DNA from: Gyrodactylus bullatarudis
Taxonomy: Eukaryota; Platyhelminthes; Monogenea; Gyrodactylidea; Gyrodactylidae
DNA length: 64,000 bases
Assembly: GCA_012064415.1 (NCBI GenBank)
Contig: SSNU01000007.1
Coordinates: forward strand, 1-64,000
Reading direction: 5' to 3'
The translations under genes were made by a program, and so were the position numbers. Below, piece after piece: positions 45,084-58,365 of the stretch (positions are counted from its first letter, which is position 1; the number at the start of each line of letters is the position of its first letter). The notes under the pieces are model-generated. The model made no database searches. It was not told the origin of the DNA and saw nothing but the letters and a program-made list of their open reading frames with translations.

Positions 45084-48000
45084 TCATTGGTTGATTCGCT
45101 TGCATACTTTGGAGTGATCCGACTTCCAATGCTGATACTGACATTCTTGAGAGCAATAACTAATGGCAGCACAACAATGATAATTGGCCTCTGCTAAACA
45201 CACAACGCACCAGCACTTTCGTTTAATCTTTTTAAATTCCTCCTCGTGTTTCTTTTGTAGTGTCTGGAGTTCTTTCTCGAGGAGCGAATTTCGATCACGC
45301 ATCATATCCCTCTCGAGGGTCAGACTAGTCAGTCTCTCTTGGAACATGGCTGCTACTCGGTCCTAGGAGGGTAAAGAATTAGTTTGTAATTTATATTCCT
45401 AATGAGTCATATATCTATTAATTTATTGACAAAACTCCACACGTATCACTTTGGGATGATAAATTCTCGTTCGAATAATCCTCATCATTAAAAAAAACAA
45501 GAGTAATTTTTATTTTGGGCGTGATAATTGACAATTTCTTGAGGATGAACTCTCAGCATGTATTTTACAGCTATTCTCGATGAATTTGAGAACTCATAAT
45601 TTTTACAAAAATCTCAATTTTTCCTCAAAATTTGATTTTTTGGTAACTGATTCACTTTCTTCAACTTCAACTATTTCTTTCATAATTTGTAAATGATTTT
45701 AATGTGTTCTTAACTTGTATCATTATTAAAGTATTACACCACTGATGATGCTTTGAGAAATGTACATTTGGTTTTAATACAATCGATCAATATTCTTAAT
45801 AATGAGAGAATTCAAGTTGATTTTCGGACATGTTTGAAAAACTACGTGAATTACTAACACAGTCTTACATGGAAAAATTCTACTCATGATGATATTCTCC
45901 ACTTTTTTTGCAATAGAGTTTTTGAGTTATTCGGTAAAAACTGAAGACCCGAATTGCAGTGCTTTTCCTTTCAATAGAGAAAAAACATGAACGAGCTAGA
46001 AAGACAGAAATGTATGACTCTGTAATTAATAATAAATTCCAATTGTTTAAATTTGAAATGAAAACAAAATCTTGCAATCCCATCAGAGAGATTAATTGAG
46101 ATTCAATTTAGAAAAAAATGTTTAGAAAATGCAGAGAAATATTGGGAAATTCTTTTCATCATTATCTTGCTTTCCAACTAATTGATTGATTTACAAAACT
46201 CAATTAACTCTGCATCCTTTAGGATTAATTGAATCAAGAATACCAATAGAGATTCAAAGATTGTACATTATTATCCGATGATTCTGATTAATCTCTTGGC
46301 GTACATACGTGAGAAAAAAAGAGGGCTCATGTCTGAAAGGAGGTGTCTCAAGGGTACTCTGGTTTAATTGAATTTCAAAGATTGGTAGAAAGAATTAATT
46401 TTTCCAAGGAAAAGACAAAATTCCCTTGTACTTGAGTGCGGGGGGAGACTCTTGAAATTCGAATGATGAAATATTTTTGTCCTATAGTTCTGTTGAAGGT
46501 ATAGACAATGGAGACCAAACAAAAATTTTCAAGTTCTCAAAATTCAATAAAGTCTGCATCCCTTTTCAAAGAGTATCAAGCAACGAGAAAAAAATGTATT
46601 GAAAAGTTTGTTCTATGCGCCAACATTTTTTCAATGAAATTTACTATAAATTAATTAAATCAAACAGGGCATGAACATATTTGATTCTTATTATCAAAAA
46701 TAACCAATGAGAATATTCTAGATTCAATAGAGTCGTGGAATTATTGTCAAAATATTCCCAAATTTCTCGAGAAAAAGATTCGAAAAAGAAATCGACTCAG
46801 GGTATGGAAATGAATGAGAAGACAACTGTACTGTATAATATACAGTGTGTATAATATATGAGAGGTAGGAAGATGGATTATGCTTATACTCGGAGACAGA
46901 GGTTGAATCAATCAAGGAGGGGATTAGAAGATGGAAATTTGGGTGTGTGAATAATAGAGGGGAAAGGCATCAGGACTGGATATAAGATAAGAGGGGGGGT
47001 AGTGAGCGAGTAAGAAATGAGAATCCAGTATCCTCTTTTCTTATAATCTCTACCTGGTTATTGCTATCCTTTAGAGTGAGAAGGAAAAAGTTCAATTGAC
47101 ACCAAGTTGGCAGATACGAACAAGTCGGGAATTCTCCATTTTTTCATCAAGAAATCAAATTTGATTTAAGAATATTTGGAATCTAGATCATGAGGCCCAC
47201 TTTTAGGATATGGAGAAATAAATTTGAAAAAATCCAATTACAGTATGGCATAAATCTACAATAATATCGATAAATCAATCTTTATATTCAGTTAAAAAAA
47301 AAACCAGTGAAAAATTTAGAGACAAAGCAGAACGGATAATACGTTAGAGATTGCGATTTTATCTAAAGTTGTTATTAAGCTAGTTGTCGTAATTACACTG
47401 GGGACCTTTGACTAAAATTGAAACGAATATTATAAATTGAAACATTGTACCGAATATTAATTACTGCTTAAAAAAAGATAACTAAAATATTTTCTATTGG
47501 TTTGAATAATTCTGCTGTTTTATCGTGAACAAAACTTTTTTCAATTGTATTATGTTTAGTGAGAACTAATAATTAACTCGGGAAAATCAGGATTTGGAAA
47601 GCAGTAGAAGAGAGTAGCCATTTTTTATTCTTGTAACGTTTCCTTCCCAAGTTAGACAAGATAACAAATTGAAGAAAAATTAAATAATTAGATTACCACA
47701 GTGGTGGGTTGTCAATTTTGTTATTTTGACAGGGAAAAAAACAAGCGAATCGTTAAAAAGAGTTGTAACTTTAAACGGGTGAAAATTTTTGTGTAAAAAA
47801 TTCTAAAAATCAAAGGTTCTAGGGAAACTCACTTCAATAGCTTTAATAAAGGAAGGATCAAGATTTGGGACGATTGTAGGATGTTTGCCAAGACTCCCGG
47901 TGGAACTGGAAGCAGTCATCGAAGGAATTCTCTGGTTATGTGAAAGTTGTCGATAGCCATCTCCAGGCGATACATCAACAGACTTTGCATTGGCATCAGA

Positions 48001-51000
48001 GAGATAACAGGAACCGAGGCCGGAGGAGGAACTACTGGACAAGGCTGCTGGACTGACAGAATTCACAGCTATCTGATGCAAGTGTGAACTATTCTGTAGA
48101 GAGGAGGTTATTGTGTTTGTTGACGGATGTTGGCTAGATAACGAAGAGGAGACTGAGTAGTTTCCAACTCCGTACGAGGCTTGAAACTGAGGGTTAGACC
48201 ATTTTTCTACAAGTAAAAAGAAGAGAAATTCAACTGGTTTCAGGTATTTTTTATCGAATTTTCAAGATGGTTTAGAGAGTGAGGACAGGAATGGAAATAA
48301 AACTAGAAAATTTATGGCTTCTATTCAAATATTGATTGTCCAACTTTGCAGAAACAATGTACAGGTTGTCAAGGTAAATACTCAAAATAATGAGAATTCT
48401 TGAAAATTTATACAGAATTCTACTCAACTTCCTGCGCATAGGCAGGGTGGATGCTTTGTAGACTCAAAGATGGCCCTTAGCATAGACAATGTATAAACTA
48501 AATACCTATTTTGGTGAAATTCTTAAAAAGATCAAATAATCCGAATGATCGCCTGACAGGTGGTGACAGCAGAAATGAATAGATTATGATAAGACTCATG
48601 TTTTATTCATTGAAAAAATGACAAAATATTCTAATATAAATCAATCAGTCTTTGAATGTAGTAAAATGTGTGATGAAAGAGATTTACACCATTCTTTGGT
48701 GATGGAATAGCTCAATGAAGAATTTATTGATTATAGTGTAGATTCTCGGAAATATCAACAAGGTGAGGCTGAGAAATGGTTTTTAATATGACTTGATCTG
48801 AGGATAATTTATGTACATGGCCTTAAAAGGAAACAGGATCATATTTGAGAAATGGCTACCCAACCCAAATCAGAACCAATCAGATTCATGCAGAATTTAA
48901 CATTTCCTTTGGCATCATAGGAATCTGAGGATGAGCACTAAGCTAGGGTGATTTTTTTTTCTCCGAACAACTCACGAGAGGACTTGCTTTCCTGATAAAA
49001 TTTAGTACTCAGATCATGTTTTGCATAATTTTAAAGCATGAAAATCATTCTCCATTATGTCATTGGCCATTTTTCCCACAATATCCCAGGGAAATGATAA
49101 AACAACGAAATTAACCATGAAGCCCCTCTTTTTGATAAGATTATTATTTTTGAAGATAAAATTTAAGAAACTCATTAAATGGCCAAGATATTCCGGATTT
49201 TAGTGATTCCGTAGTAGAAATTCATTGAAAATTGAGCGGTGATTTAAAAATTTTTGGATTTTCAAAACCGAATGACATAATGGAGAATCATTTTCGACAA
49301 ATGTTTCAATAAGAAATAATGCTTAGAATTGATAGTTCTATCAGAAAAGTTGGTCCTAATATGAGGTCAAAAATTTCACCCATGCCCAATGAGCACTATT
49401 CCCCACATGTTCCTCATGAAATGGTCTCTTAACCTTTGCTCAGATTTATCAACAGAATCTAGCTTTTCAGGGAATATCTGTTGACACTAATTTTTTTCAA
49501 AACCTAGATATTGTCTAGTATTATAGGACATGTTCAAGGAAGGATTAATGCCAAATTGCATCAACACTATATGCACTAGATGAAGATTGCAAGTAGTATT
49601 AAACGAGTACTAACGAAAACAAAAAGAGTTGTATATTCTGGAAAAGATTGCCTTTGGTTGAGATATACAAAAGCACACAAAAACTCAGAGAGATCAGAAA
49701 GATGATTTCAAGTGTGCTGAACAGAAAAAAAGAGAGGGGGGGGTTAATGGTGGTGAAATATACTTTTATCGGTAACAGATCCAAATGAATGAAAATCTGG
49801 AAGGATTAATCAATCTCTTCATCTCATAGCCATCCCCTCTCTTCTCAATCTCTCTTTGGTAATAAATAACCATAGTAGTAGTCATTTTATCCAGATAAAA
49901 ATATATAATGCATATATATATACATGTATAGTGAGATGTACGTATATATTATTATTACACAGTTTTGTATATTTGTCACTTTTTCTTACAATGAATTGTG
50001 TATGGATGGAGAGAGTAAATGAATTATTTCTTCTAATTCTCCTTATACTATAGAATTAAACAAATCTAGAGAGAGAGGCACACTTACAAAAATGAGAAAA
50101 ATAATACTATAATTTTCATTGCAAAAAAGAGGCAAAAGAGAATTCATTCGTTTTTTGTTTAAAGAAAATTCACCCATTGAAAATCATACAACTGTTTGCA
50201 TATGTAGGTTTGTGTGTGTGTCCATCTATCGATCTCAACTCACAATATATATACGACGTATATTATATATATTTTATAGTAGTTTGCATTAATAATAATA
50301 ATTACTATTATCAGGAGGAGCATTATGAGAGAAATGATGGCGGTTTATTTGAAATGCTAGTAAGAATAGCATAGATATTTTATTGCTACTTTATTTGAAA
50401 CAACAAAAAATAAACTTTTTCTCCCACTCTTAGATGTATCCGTGATATCCATTTAAATACAGAGAGAGAGAGAGAGAGAGAGATGTAGCCTAGTCATCGT
50501 CAAGAGTGTAGTTTATTTGATGATAGGAATATACATATATCATACAGGAGTTGTGGTGTATCAGCTCTCTTTCAGCCCTACTTTATTTATTCACATGATT
50601 CCCACACACGTTCAACAAATTTGTCCAGAATTTAACCCCTTTATAAAGTCCTAGGGAATTCATATTCATGACTTGAATTCAATCTCTAGTCTATCAAATG
50701 AAAAAACCGGCGAATAATAAAGCCAAGATCTTTGGGTAACACAGTGGGACTTGAAAAGCAATGATGAGTAGGAAACTCATTGAAAGATTAAAGGGATAAA
50801 TTCATCTTGAGATAAGAACAAAACTGTTAGATGCGGAAAACTTACCAGGAGAGTTGGATTTGTGTAAGCGTCCACTTGCACTTCCAAGACCACTGTCTAT
50901 TGAGGTAATTGGGGTCGCTGACCCAGACAAGGAACTGTAATCGGAATTGAAATTTTTCCTATTCAAGATTATCTTGTCAGGACTGAGCATCGTCTTCACT

Positions 51001-54000
51001 CGTTTATCGGAGATGTCGGATCCTTCATTTTTTGGCGTCAGATTATTCGGTGTGTCTGGGTCGAGTTTCTTGTAATTTGACTCAAAACATGGATGAAATC
51101 TATGAATAAGTGGACTTGATTAAACCCAGAGCTGATTCCATAAAGGTTTATATCAATGACAATTAATCAATTTTCTCATTGTGACAAAAATCTTAAATTT
51201 GTCATTTATCGTAGTAAAATTCATTGAAATATGTTGGCGCATGTTCAATAATTGTCATTTTTAATAGAGATTTTGTAAATCAGAACAAACTATAGAAAAA
51301 TGCTTTGTTTTCGATTATTCTGAAGATGAGATTTAAATTTTCTCTAATAATTATAAAATTACGTTCGAGTGATTCATGTAGATGTTCAAAAACGTCCGAA
51401 AATCCACTTAAATATTAGGTTGCATCATATGTTATGAGATTCCAACTTTGATCAAAAATTACATAATCAAAAATTCGCTTTAAAATAACAAATTATACAT
51501 CAAAATAAAGAGAATTTATTTCTCTTTTTCTCTAAATAAATCTACTAATTCATAATTCAAGAAACAATGAGTTTAAATGAAATTTTCGATGGCAAATATA
51601 TTCGAAAGTTGATTGCATATAAGTTTCTTCAGAAAACTGGACAATCAGAGACATTTAGGAAACTTGAATCTTGTTTCAGAGATCGAATAAAGCGTGCTAC
51701 TGTGTTTCGTTGGTACTCTAACTTCGTAGAAGGAAAGATTTCGGTTGATGATGAATCAAAATCAGGCCGACCTTCAACCGTCGATAAATCTTTGATTATT
51801 GAAGCAATTGAAGAGCAACCATCATCATCTTCAAGAGCAATTTCTTCTGTTTTGAATGTTAGTCAGTCTTCGGTTCTACGTGCTCTAAGAGAAGAGAATT
51901 TCACAAATTCCTTCGACAGGTGGGTGCCTCATGATCTCAATGAATTTCAAAAAGGGAAACGCGAAGAAGCCTGTCGTAGACTTACTCATAGACTGAGTTA
52001 TGAAAATTTTCTAAAAAATATCGTTACTACAGATGAAAAATGGATTTATTTCCAAGATTAGAGTCAAAAAAGGTCTCGGTGATTTAGAAATATGAAAGAA
52101 AATATATTTATGACCAAATGTACATTTCTCAAGGGATCATCAGTGGTTTCTCTCTGAAAATGATAGAAGTTAAAAGATGAATAAAGAATTTGTAAATTGT
52201 AAATTTTTGGAATGCTCATTACCGGTAATCAGAAAATCGATGTATTCCTCACAGCTTAAGACCTGTAATTAAGCATTCTCTTCATTTTGTAAAAGTGTGG
52301 ACTAATTTTGTACAGCTCTCTACTAATTTCGAATACTTCTCCTCTAATTTCGAAAAATGACAATATTATTTTCAAAGAAAGACCACTGATGATCCCATAA
52401 ATATATATTTTCTTACATATTTTTCTAAATAATAAAATGATTGCAAATATCGAGGAGCATAATTTTTGATGTTTACTCAGTCGAATTAATCAACATGAAC
52501 CTAAAAAATTGGTTTCTATTACAGACAATTAGGTTAAAATGTTAAGTTGAATGTAATGTCTATTAGAAAATGAGCATAGTCTAATAAATTTTTTCTAGAT
52601 GAAGCCTATTTATTCTGGAGCTATTTATGTTCCTAGAGAAATTTTGAGACAAATCGATTAGTATCCAAGGGCTAATTTCAATGATTTTCCTTTTTCCTAG
52701 CATTTCCAAAGGGGATTTTTCCATCAGAATTTAATTAATGGGTAGAGATATTGCATTTTTCCATTTTCTGCTAGGTTGGAGAGGGAGATGAATAATAAAA
52801 AACACCCTAGATATACAAGCAACAAGGGAAAGAGTAATATATCCAGACTACACATCTCCAATAGTATCACAATGAATTATTAATAGTGAGCATAATCGAT
52901 CGGTTGTCGTGTGTTATTTCATTGATTCCAAGAGTTTTAACATTGGATCATACAAAATCTTCCAATTTTTTAAATCTGCGCCAACATATTTCAATGAATT
53001 TTTTACTACAAAAGTTCAAGACTTGTCAAATAGGATTTTAGGAAAAACGGCTTCATTTCTTAAATCTTATCTGACAGATCTGATGAGGTATGAGATCATG
53101 AAAAAATACAAAAAGCTTAGGAGACCAATGTCTGAGAGTGTACTAATATTGATCCAAGATTTAATACATTTTATTGCATACTATAGTTTCAGATCATTTT
53201 CTACTAAACAGTCTTATCAATTTTATTATTATTTCAATTGTTTTTGTGAAATACCGACAAAAGATTTGTTTTTTAATCTTAAATATATATATATAAAGAT
53301 CCAATTTCCAGTCTACAGAGATATGCACTGAAGAGGAGGGGTGTGGGTAATTTAATCAGACAAAACTTTGTCAAACTATATATATAGAGAGAGAAACATG
53401 TGATAAAATCAACATTAGGTTATGCTGACACTCTTCAAGTAACTTGTGTATCTGCAATAAGACAGTATTAGATAATAGGTGAACAGCATTTTTCATCGTA
53501 AAAAGACAGCAGGTAGAAAAAAACATGCAAAAAATTAGCTCAAATCTTTTAATAATGCAAAGAGCTTTATACAATTATTAGGCTAATTAGAAAAACTACC
53601 CACCTGTTACTTGTTGAAGTTTGTGAGGAGGGAGAAAGACTGGAGGAAGTGTTTGAGGTCTCATCTTCGCTGTTGTCACTGCTGCTACTGGAATAGATTT
53701 TTGGATGATTTTTATTTATAGTTTTGGCGGATTTTCTCTGGTTTCGGCGCTCTTTATCACTCTGGGTGTAATCTGATTTTCTTTTTAAATTGTTTACTGT
53801 ACGCTCTAAATGAAAAAAAAGAAGAATTTTACAACTATTTCATATCAACTAATCACTATCTGCTCTAGCTTAGGACATATTCTTGATAAAATCTGTTTCA
53901 TTTTACTGATTTGATAGGTAAAGACATTCGTTGAGTTAAAGATTAATATTTTTTCGTGCAGCTGGTTGGAAAACATGTAAATGGAGTCTAGGTCGTGTTG

Positions 54001-57000
54001 ACGAGAGAAACCATGGTTATGTCTCACGAGTGAAAAAGAAAAAGTTTCATGATCAAGATCGATTCATCAGACGAAATCGATATGCATACCATTTGAGGTA
54101 GTAGTAGAAAGAATATCATCTCGTTGTTGAATGTTGATAAAAATAATGTGTAGAGATATCTATATCTAAATCAATGTATCATTTTTGCATATTACAGCTC
54201 AAGGTAAGGTTGGTTTGGATAGTCTCTGGCTTTTAGTCTTTCAGCTCTTATTCACTCTCTCTGTAGGCTCTTTTATTACAATGAAGAATTAATCAATCCT
54301 GATTGGACTTATTCATTTGACACTGTACTCATGTTCTCGTATCTTGACCTGATACGCACATGTTTAGACTCATTCCTGTTCCTGAGGTTATTTAGGCCAA
54401 GTATTCCTATGAAATAGCTGACCGTGATAGATTTTAAAAGGAAATTTTGTCTTTGAATCACAAAAAAATGACTATAGCTAATTAATTATCAGTCAGGAGA
54501 GACTAATCTTTTAGACGTGGATCAAACGATATCTACTTGATGTTGTTGCCAAGGGAAATACTTGAAAAGTATATTCTCACGGGAAAAAACATGCCATATT
54601 GATATCATTCAATCTTTTCTCAGGATTTTGTTGAAATAAAACAAATCTCCGAAAAAAGGCCATTTTTCCAATCAATTTTAACTTGAGATCTCAAAATTTT
54701 TATCGATTTCAAATCTCCACGAAAAAGAATGACCCAAAACTTGAAGGTTTAACTTTTTCTTGAAAAAAGGATAAATATCTGATAATTGAAATTTGGTGCA
54801 TTCTCAAAAATGGTTTAGAATGAGTTGAGCTAAAAATAAAGGAAATTATAAAACATAATCACTTTTTTCCAATGTTGAAATCGATGATTCGAAAAGAAGT
54901 TGTAATTTGAACAGATCACATTGTGCCATATACCCCCAATCATAAAAAATATAAGAGAAATAAAATTATCTATCTTAATTCATAAGAATTAAAAACAATT
55001 GCAATTTCTATCATATTTGCAACATGTCTCATTTATCTAAAGTACATTCGTAGACAACACAGAAATAGAAAGAGAAAAGTTTTAGCTACGACCAATTGTA
55101 TATTTTATTGAATAGTGATTTTATTTATCTTACATAGAGAGAAAAAGCAGAATTATTTTTTGAATATTATATCCATGAATTATGCACGTATAGTTGATTA
55201 AAAATGATTGGCTGAATGAATTGTGTAAGATTTTCAAAAAAGATATTATGAATGAATTTACACTTGGTCTCTTATGATTGGTTGATGATTAAATATTTCA
55301 ATCATAATACACAATAGACTATAATGATTTGATATTGAATATTTGTAGTAATAAAACTTACCTAAGCTTTTATTAGAATCTGATTTTTGTTTTTTTCTGC
55401 TGCAAGGAATTGTAATTGAGGTATAATTGGAATCGTAAGTTTTCCTATCATCATTTAATGTTGATTTTGAATTGGGCTATATTTGAATGAGAAAAAATAC
55501 ATTATTTTATTGGTTTTATCGAAAGGATTAAAAGTTCATGAAAAGACCGCCTCCAGGTAACAAAAGCCATTTGGCACCATAATAGTATTATCTTGGAAAG
55601 CAAACTAATCAATAAGAGTGTTAAAGAAGGGGGAAATTACACTGATTCAAAGACTACCTAATTGATAGTAACACATGCATACAAACCAGGTTATGAGATT
55701 GATATGTACAATCTATGAATGTACACATATTGCAATATGCAAATTGAACATTGTATATGTATAAATGAAAAAAATAAAGTTTAAATAGAGTTAAGAGGAA
55801 CAAGGCAGGTTGATTTTTCTGCTGTATAGGCGAATTCAAGAGAATTTTTACACTTGTAAAAACATTCACGGGGGGGTGAAGGAAGAGATTACAAGAGATA
55901 ATTTTTCGTCTTTTCATGTTAAAAGTATCCATTCTCAACTTAGTGAAAAAGAATAAATTAAAGATTATTTTCGATTCGAATAAAATCGATAAAAGATTCT
56001 ATCAATGAAATTTTATTGGCAAAGAATTGAATTATTTGTGATCTGTGTTTGAAAGTAGTAAAACTCACGATTGGATCTTGTTCTTCATTTATTTCTTCCT
56101 TGATTTGTCTACGACAGTTACTCGAAACTTTTGAGATTGTGCTAGATGAAGTGACCGGGGAAATGACAGAGTTCTTATTAACTCCTGACCAAGTGGATGA
56201 TTCAATAGTTAATTCCAGGTCCTCTTGCTCATTACAAATGGAAGAGGGTGGAGGGGGAAGGGGTTTTATTCTAAGGACCAAACCTCTTGAGGTCTTTGGC
56301 TCAACTTTCCTCACAGGACTCTTGTTCATCTCGGACTCGGACATGGTCAGAGACGAAAGAGAGGAGGACCGCTCTCGACAGACTGTCTTCTTTATGGTAA
56401 TGTTCTGAGTTAATGACCTGTTGGACTCTTCATCATTGTCCGAAGATGACTCATTCGAATCGGTTTCAGAGAGGAATGACTTTGAGAATGTGGTCTTGAG
56501 GGAATCGCGTCGTTTAACTTGGACTTCTGGCTTTTTTGGCTGACTCATGAATGATTTCATCGGCTGGAGGGATTTGGTTTTTTCAAGTTTATCTAGAAAT
56601 AATATTGAAAATTTCCCATTATTATGAGAATAGAGAGGAAATTTATTTTAATAGATAGCTTTACTTTTACGGTGTTTTTTATCAGAGCTATGAGATGAGG
56701 TTGCCGTCTGATAGGAAGATAAACCGGACTTGGACATGTGCTCTTGGAGTCGTTTGTTGGCCAAATATTCATCCACTTCTAAAAGAGCTTTCTTCAAAGC
56801 TGGCGTAATTCTAAGACCCATTTCAGTGGCTGAAAATACAAAGTCGTGACCTCGATCACGTGGTACAAAGGCTCTCTCATGACGTCCGCCAAATCGGACA
56901 ACTTCATAGCCTTCCTGATTGTCGTAAAGTACCTTACATGGCCAAAAGGACCATCCATTATGTTGGAACCATATAATTTTGTGATCATTACGACAAGGTG

Positions 57001-58365
57001 TCACAATAGACTTTCCAGCCTTCCCATAATTAACATAACAATCGATGCATAAACTCGACTCTTTCATTTCTTTATGCAAAGTACAACGAATCTGTTTGGC
57101 TGTCTGACACATGTGATTTTTAATTCCATAAATAACTGCAGAATTATGAACTAAATGATCCAAGTCTAGGAGTAGTTCATTACGATTCCGATAACACTTT
57201 AGGGGTCCATAAGTACTGGCCTCACAATCACCCTTGTCTAAGCGCATTCTTCTCCCGATAATCTGAAAATTGATTAATAATTAGTCTATCCTTCTTCTTA
57301 TGGGGAATAGAATGCATTAGCCAAAAATGTGTAGACATACTTTAGTATTGATTTCCTTAGCTAAAAGGTAAGAATTCCTAGCTGGATCATTGACGTAGCC
57401 AATGTGGGTCAAGAGCTTCCAACAGCTTTTGTTCTTTATATTGTTCAGGGCATTCAAGAGGATACTCTTGAGGTCCTCCTCCATACAGGAATGATCATCA
57501 AAGTATTGGGATTTAATACAAATTGGGCAGTTTCTCATTTCCCGTCTAAACCTTGGCACTGCAGTTGTTGGGGGGAATATTAAATTTGATGTTATCGAAT
57601 CGTCAGCCTTGTCAAGACAATTGTAGTGGAAAGATCGATAACAAATTTCACAGTAGAAATTACAGTTTGATCCATGACATTCGTAGCAATAGCTTGAGAT
57701 TTAATAGATAATCGATTAATTCAAATAAATATGCGATAAATAATCCTGCATCGTTATATAACAACAATACTATCAGGTTATTTTGTTAAGTTTGTAGAAA
57801 ATAAAACTAGATAAAAGACTAATTATTTCCTGGTAAAAACTCTCTCTTCAACGCATTAATCGGAAAGGAATCTAAAAAAAAGAATGCGTCGCAATAACAT
57901 TGAACCTCATGTGAGCTGTGAAGATCCAGATTAAGAAAATTACAACTGGTCTTAAAAAATGATTATCGACAAACTATTAATACAAAGTTTTTCTTCAGAT
58001 TGAAAGGAACAAACAATTTTGTAATTGTTTGCAGATAAAAAATAGATAAATGAGATGATGAATTGAAGGTAAAAACGCAAAGTTAACTAGGAAGGAACTT
58101 ACCAATCATGGTCTAGGACAGAGACAGTCTGGATTTGCTGCTTCAAGTACTCTTTGTTGTGCAATAAAGTGACACAGCCATCATCTATGCAGTTCAATAA
58201 TTCCGATTCAACCTTTTCAATTGTGACTTTAATGTCTCTCTCTTTAACAATATGGTTGAAAATATTATCAAGATTTGGTGGGAGGGAAAGATTGAAGCAT
58301 GCATCTAATGCATCCCAAATATATTGGAGGAAAATAGGGTCAGTCTTTCTTTTACATGGCATCAT
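45084..58365 (-). CDS. ZMYND11: ZMYND11/BS69 homologue (PHD-bromo-PWWP-MYND)
   Basis: Nine exons join in frame: 58103-58365, 57341-57692, 56665-57262, 56069-56592, 55362-55476, 53604-53805, 50846-51099, 47833-48206 and 45084-45362. The product is about 986 residues (human about 602). Domains: N-terminal winged-helix region (KTDPIFLQYIWDALDACF); PHD finger at about 88-135 with human-like spacing (YCYECH, CEICYRSFHYNC, CPIC); a diverged bromodomain (LLLDLDHLVHNSAVIYG); PWWP (HNGWSFWPCKV, RFGGRHERAFVP); a long Ser/Pro/Lys-rich disordered region (about 410-890); a coiled coil; and a C-terminal MYND finger (CWCVVCLAEANYHCC, YCSQECQYQHW). ZMYND11 reads H3.3K36me3 through its bromo-PWWP module and modulates elongation and splicing, with MYND binding PxLxP partners. 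Introns range from 72 nt to 2.6 kb and hold transposon remnants. The extended linker accounts for the excess length. Confidence 0.93.
45690..45800 (+). repeat. repeat E fragment in ZMYND11 intron
   Basis: Contains ACTGATGATGCTTTGAGAAA followed by TGTACATTTGGTTTTAATAC, as in the copies at 20640 and 61700. Lies in the 45.36-47.83 kb intron. Confidence 0.65.
45890..46025 (-). repeat. copy of the 31.2/32.7-kb inverted-repeat arm
   Basis: Shares ttgagttattcggtaaaaac and an inverted match to the block tgtttttctctattgaaagg of the right arm at 32526-32570. Shows that the arm is a dispersed repeat present independently of the ORF-bearing element. Confidence 0.6.
47139..47250 (-). repeat. fragment of the 63-kb foldback family
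   Basis: Shares aatctagatcatgaggccca, then cttttaggatatggagaaa, with the arms at 63200-63245 and 63710-63735. Located in the ZMYND11 intron 45363-47832. Confidence 0.6.
48945..49345 (+). repeat. dispersed repeat family F
   Basis: About 400 bp colinear with 61085-61670: aactcacgagaggacttgct, ctcagatcatgttttgcata, ttttagtgattccgtagtag, attgaaaattgagcggtgat and ataatgcttagaattgata. No coding capacity. Lies in the 48.2-50.8 kb intron of ZMYND11. Confidence 0.75.
50461..50482. repeat. (AG)n microsatellite
   Basis: Eleven AG dinucleotides in the ZMYND11 intron. Confidence 0.95.
51415..52079 (+). mobile_element. 5'-complete, 3'-truncated mariner element
   Basis: Starts at a TA dinucleotide followed by TTAGGTTGCATCATATGTTA, which resembles mariner terminal repeats. 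It contains the N-terminal transposase frame 51567-52061. No 3' terminal repeat or C-terminal catalytic half is present, and the sequence runs directly into a repeat E element at about 52080. It is antisense within the ZMYND11 intron 51100-53603. Confidence 0.65.
51567..52061 (+). pseudogene. mariner transposase, N-terminal part
   Basis: A 164-codon frame from ATG 51567. Residues 1-110 form the paired helix-turn-helix DNA-binding domain (FRKLESCFRDRIKRATVFRW, YSNFVEGKISVDDESKSGRP). This is followed by a WVPHDLNE-type linker and the first catalytic motif IVTTDEKWIYF, whose Asp is the first D of the DDD triad. It stops immediately afterwards (QD then stop), so the second and third catalytic residues are missing. 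It cannot transpose but might still bind mariner ends. Confidence 0.8.
52080..52440 (+). repeat. repeat E-type element with inverted ends
   Basis: The left end, caagggatcatcagtggttt, and the right end, ctttctttg inverted with ccactgatgatccc, are reverse complements across about 60 bp. The unit is about 350 bp with no coding capacity, which fits a miniature inverted-repeat element. It abuts the broken end of the mariner. Confidence 0.65.
54640..54830. repeat. foldback repeat, short copy
   Basis: Contains aaggccatttttccaatc, tttttatcgatttcaaatct and the inverted partner gaaatttggtgcattctcaa, related to the copies at 34.8 and 39.1 kb. Lies in the 53.8-55.4 kb ZMYND11 intron. Confidence 0.55.

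Noticed and set aside
52909..53331. 140-codon open frame on the plus strand in a ZMYND11 intron
   Set aside because: Part of it is a dispersed repeat (aaatctgcgcca followed by aatgaattttact, also near 23060 and on the other strand near 51210). Residues are low-complexity aromatic and Lys-rich with no motif.
56049..56408. 119-codon plus-strand frame
   Set aside because: It is the antisense shadow of a ZMYND11 exon (56069-56592).
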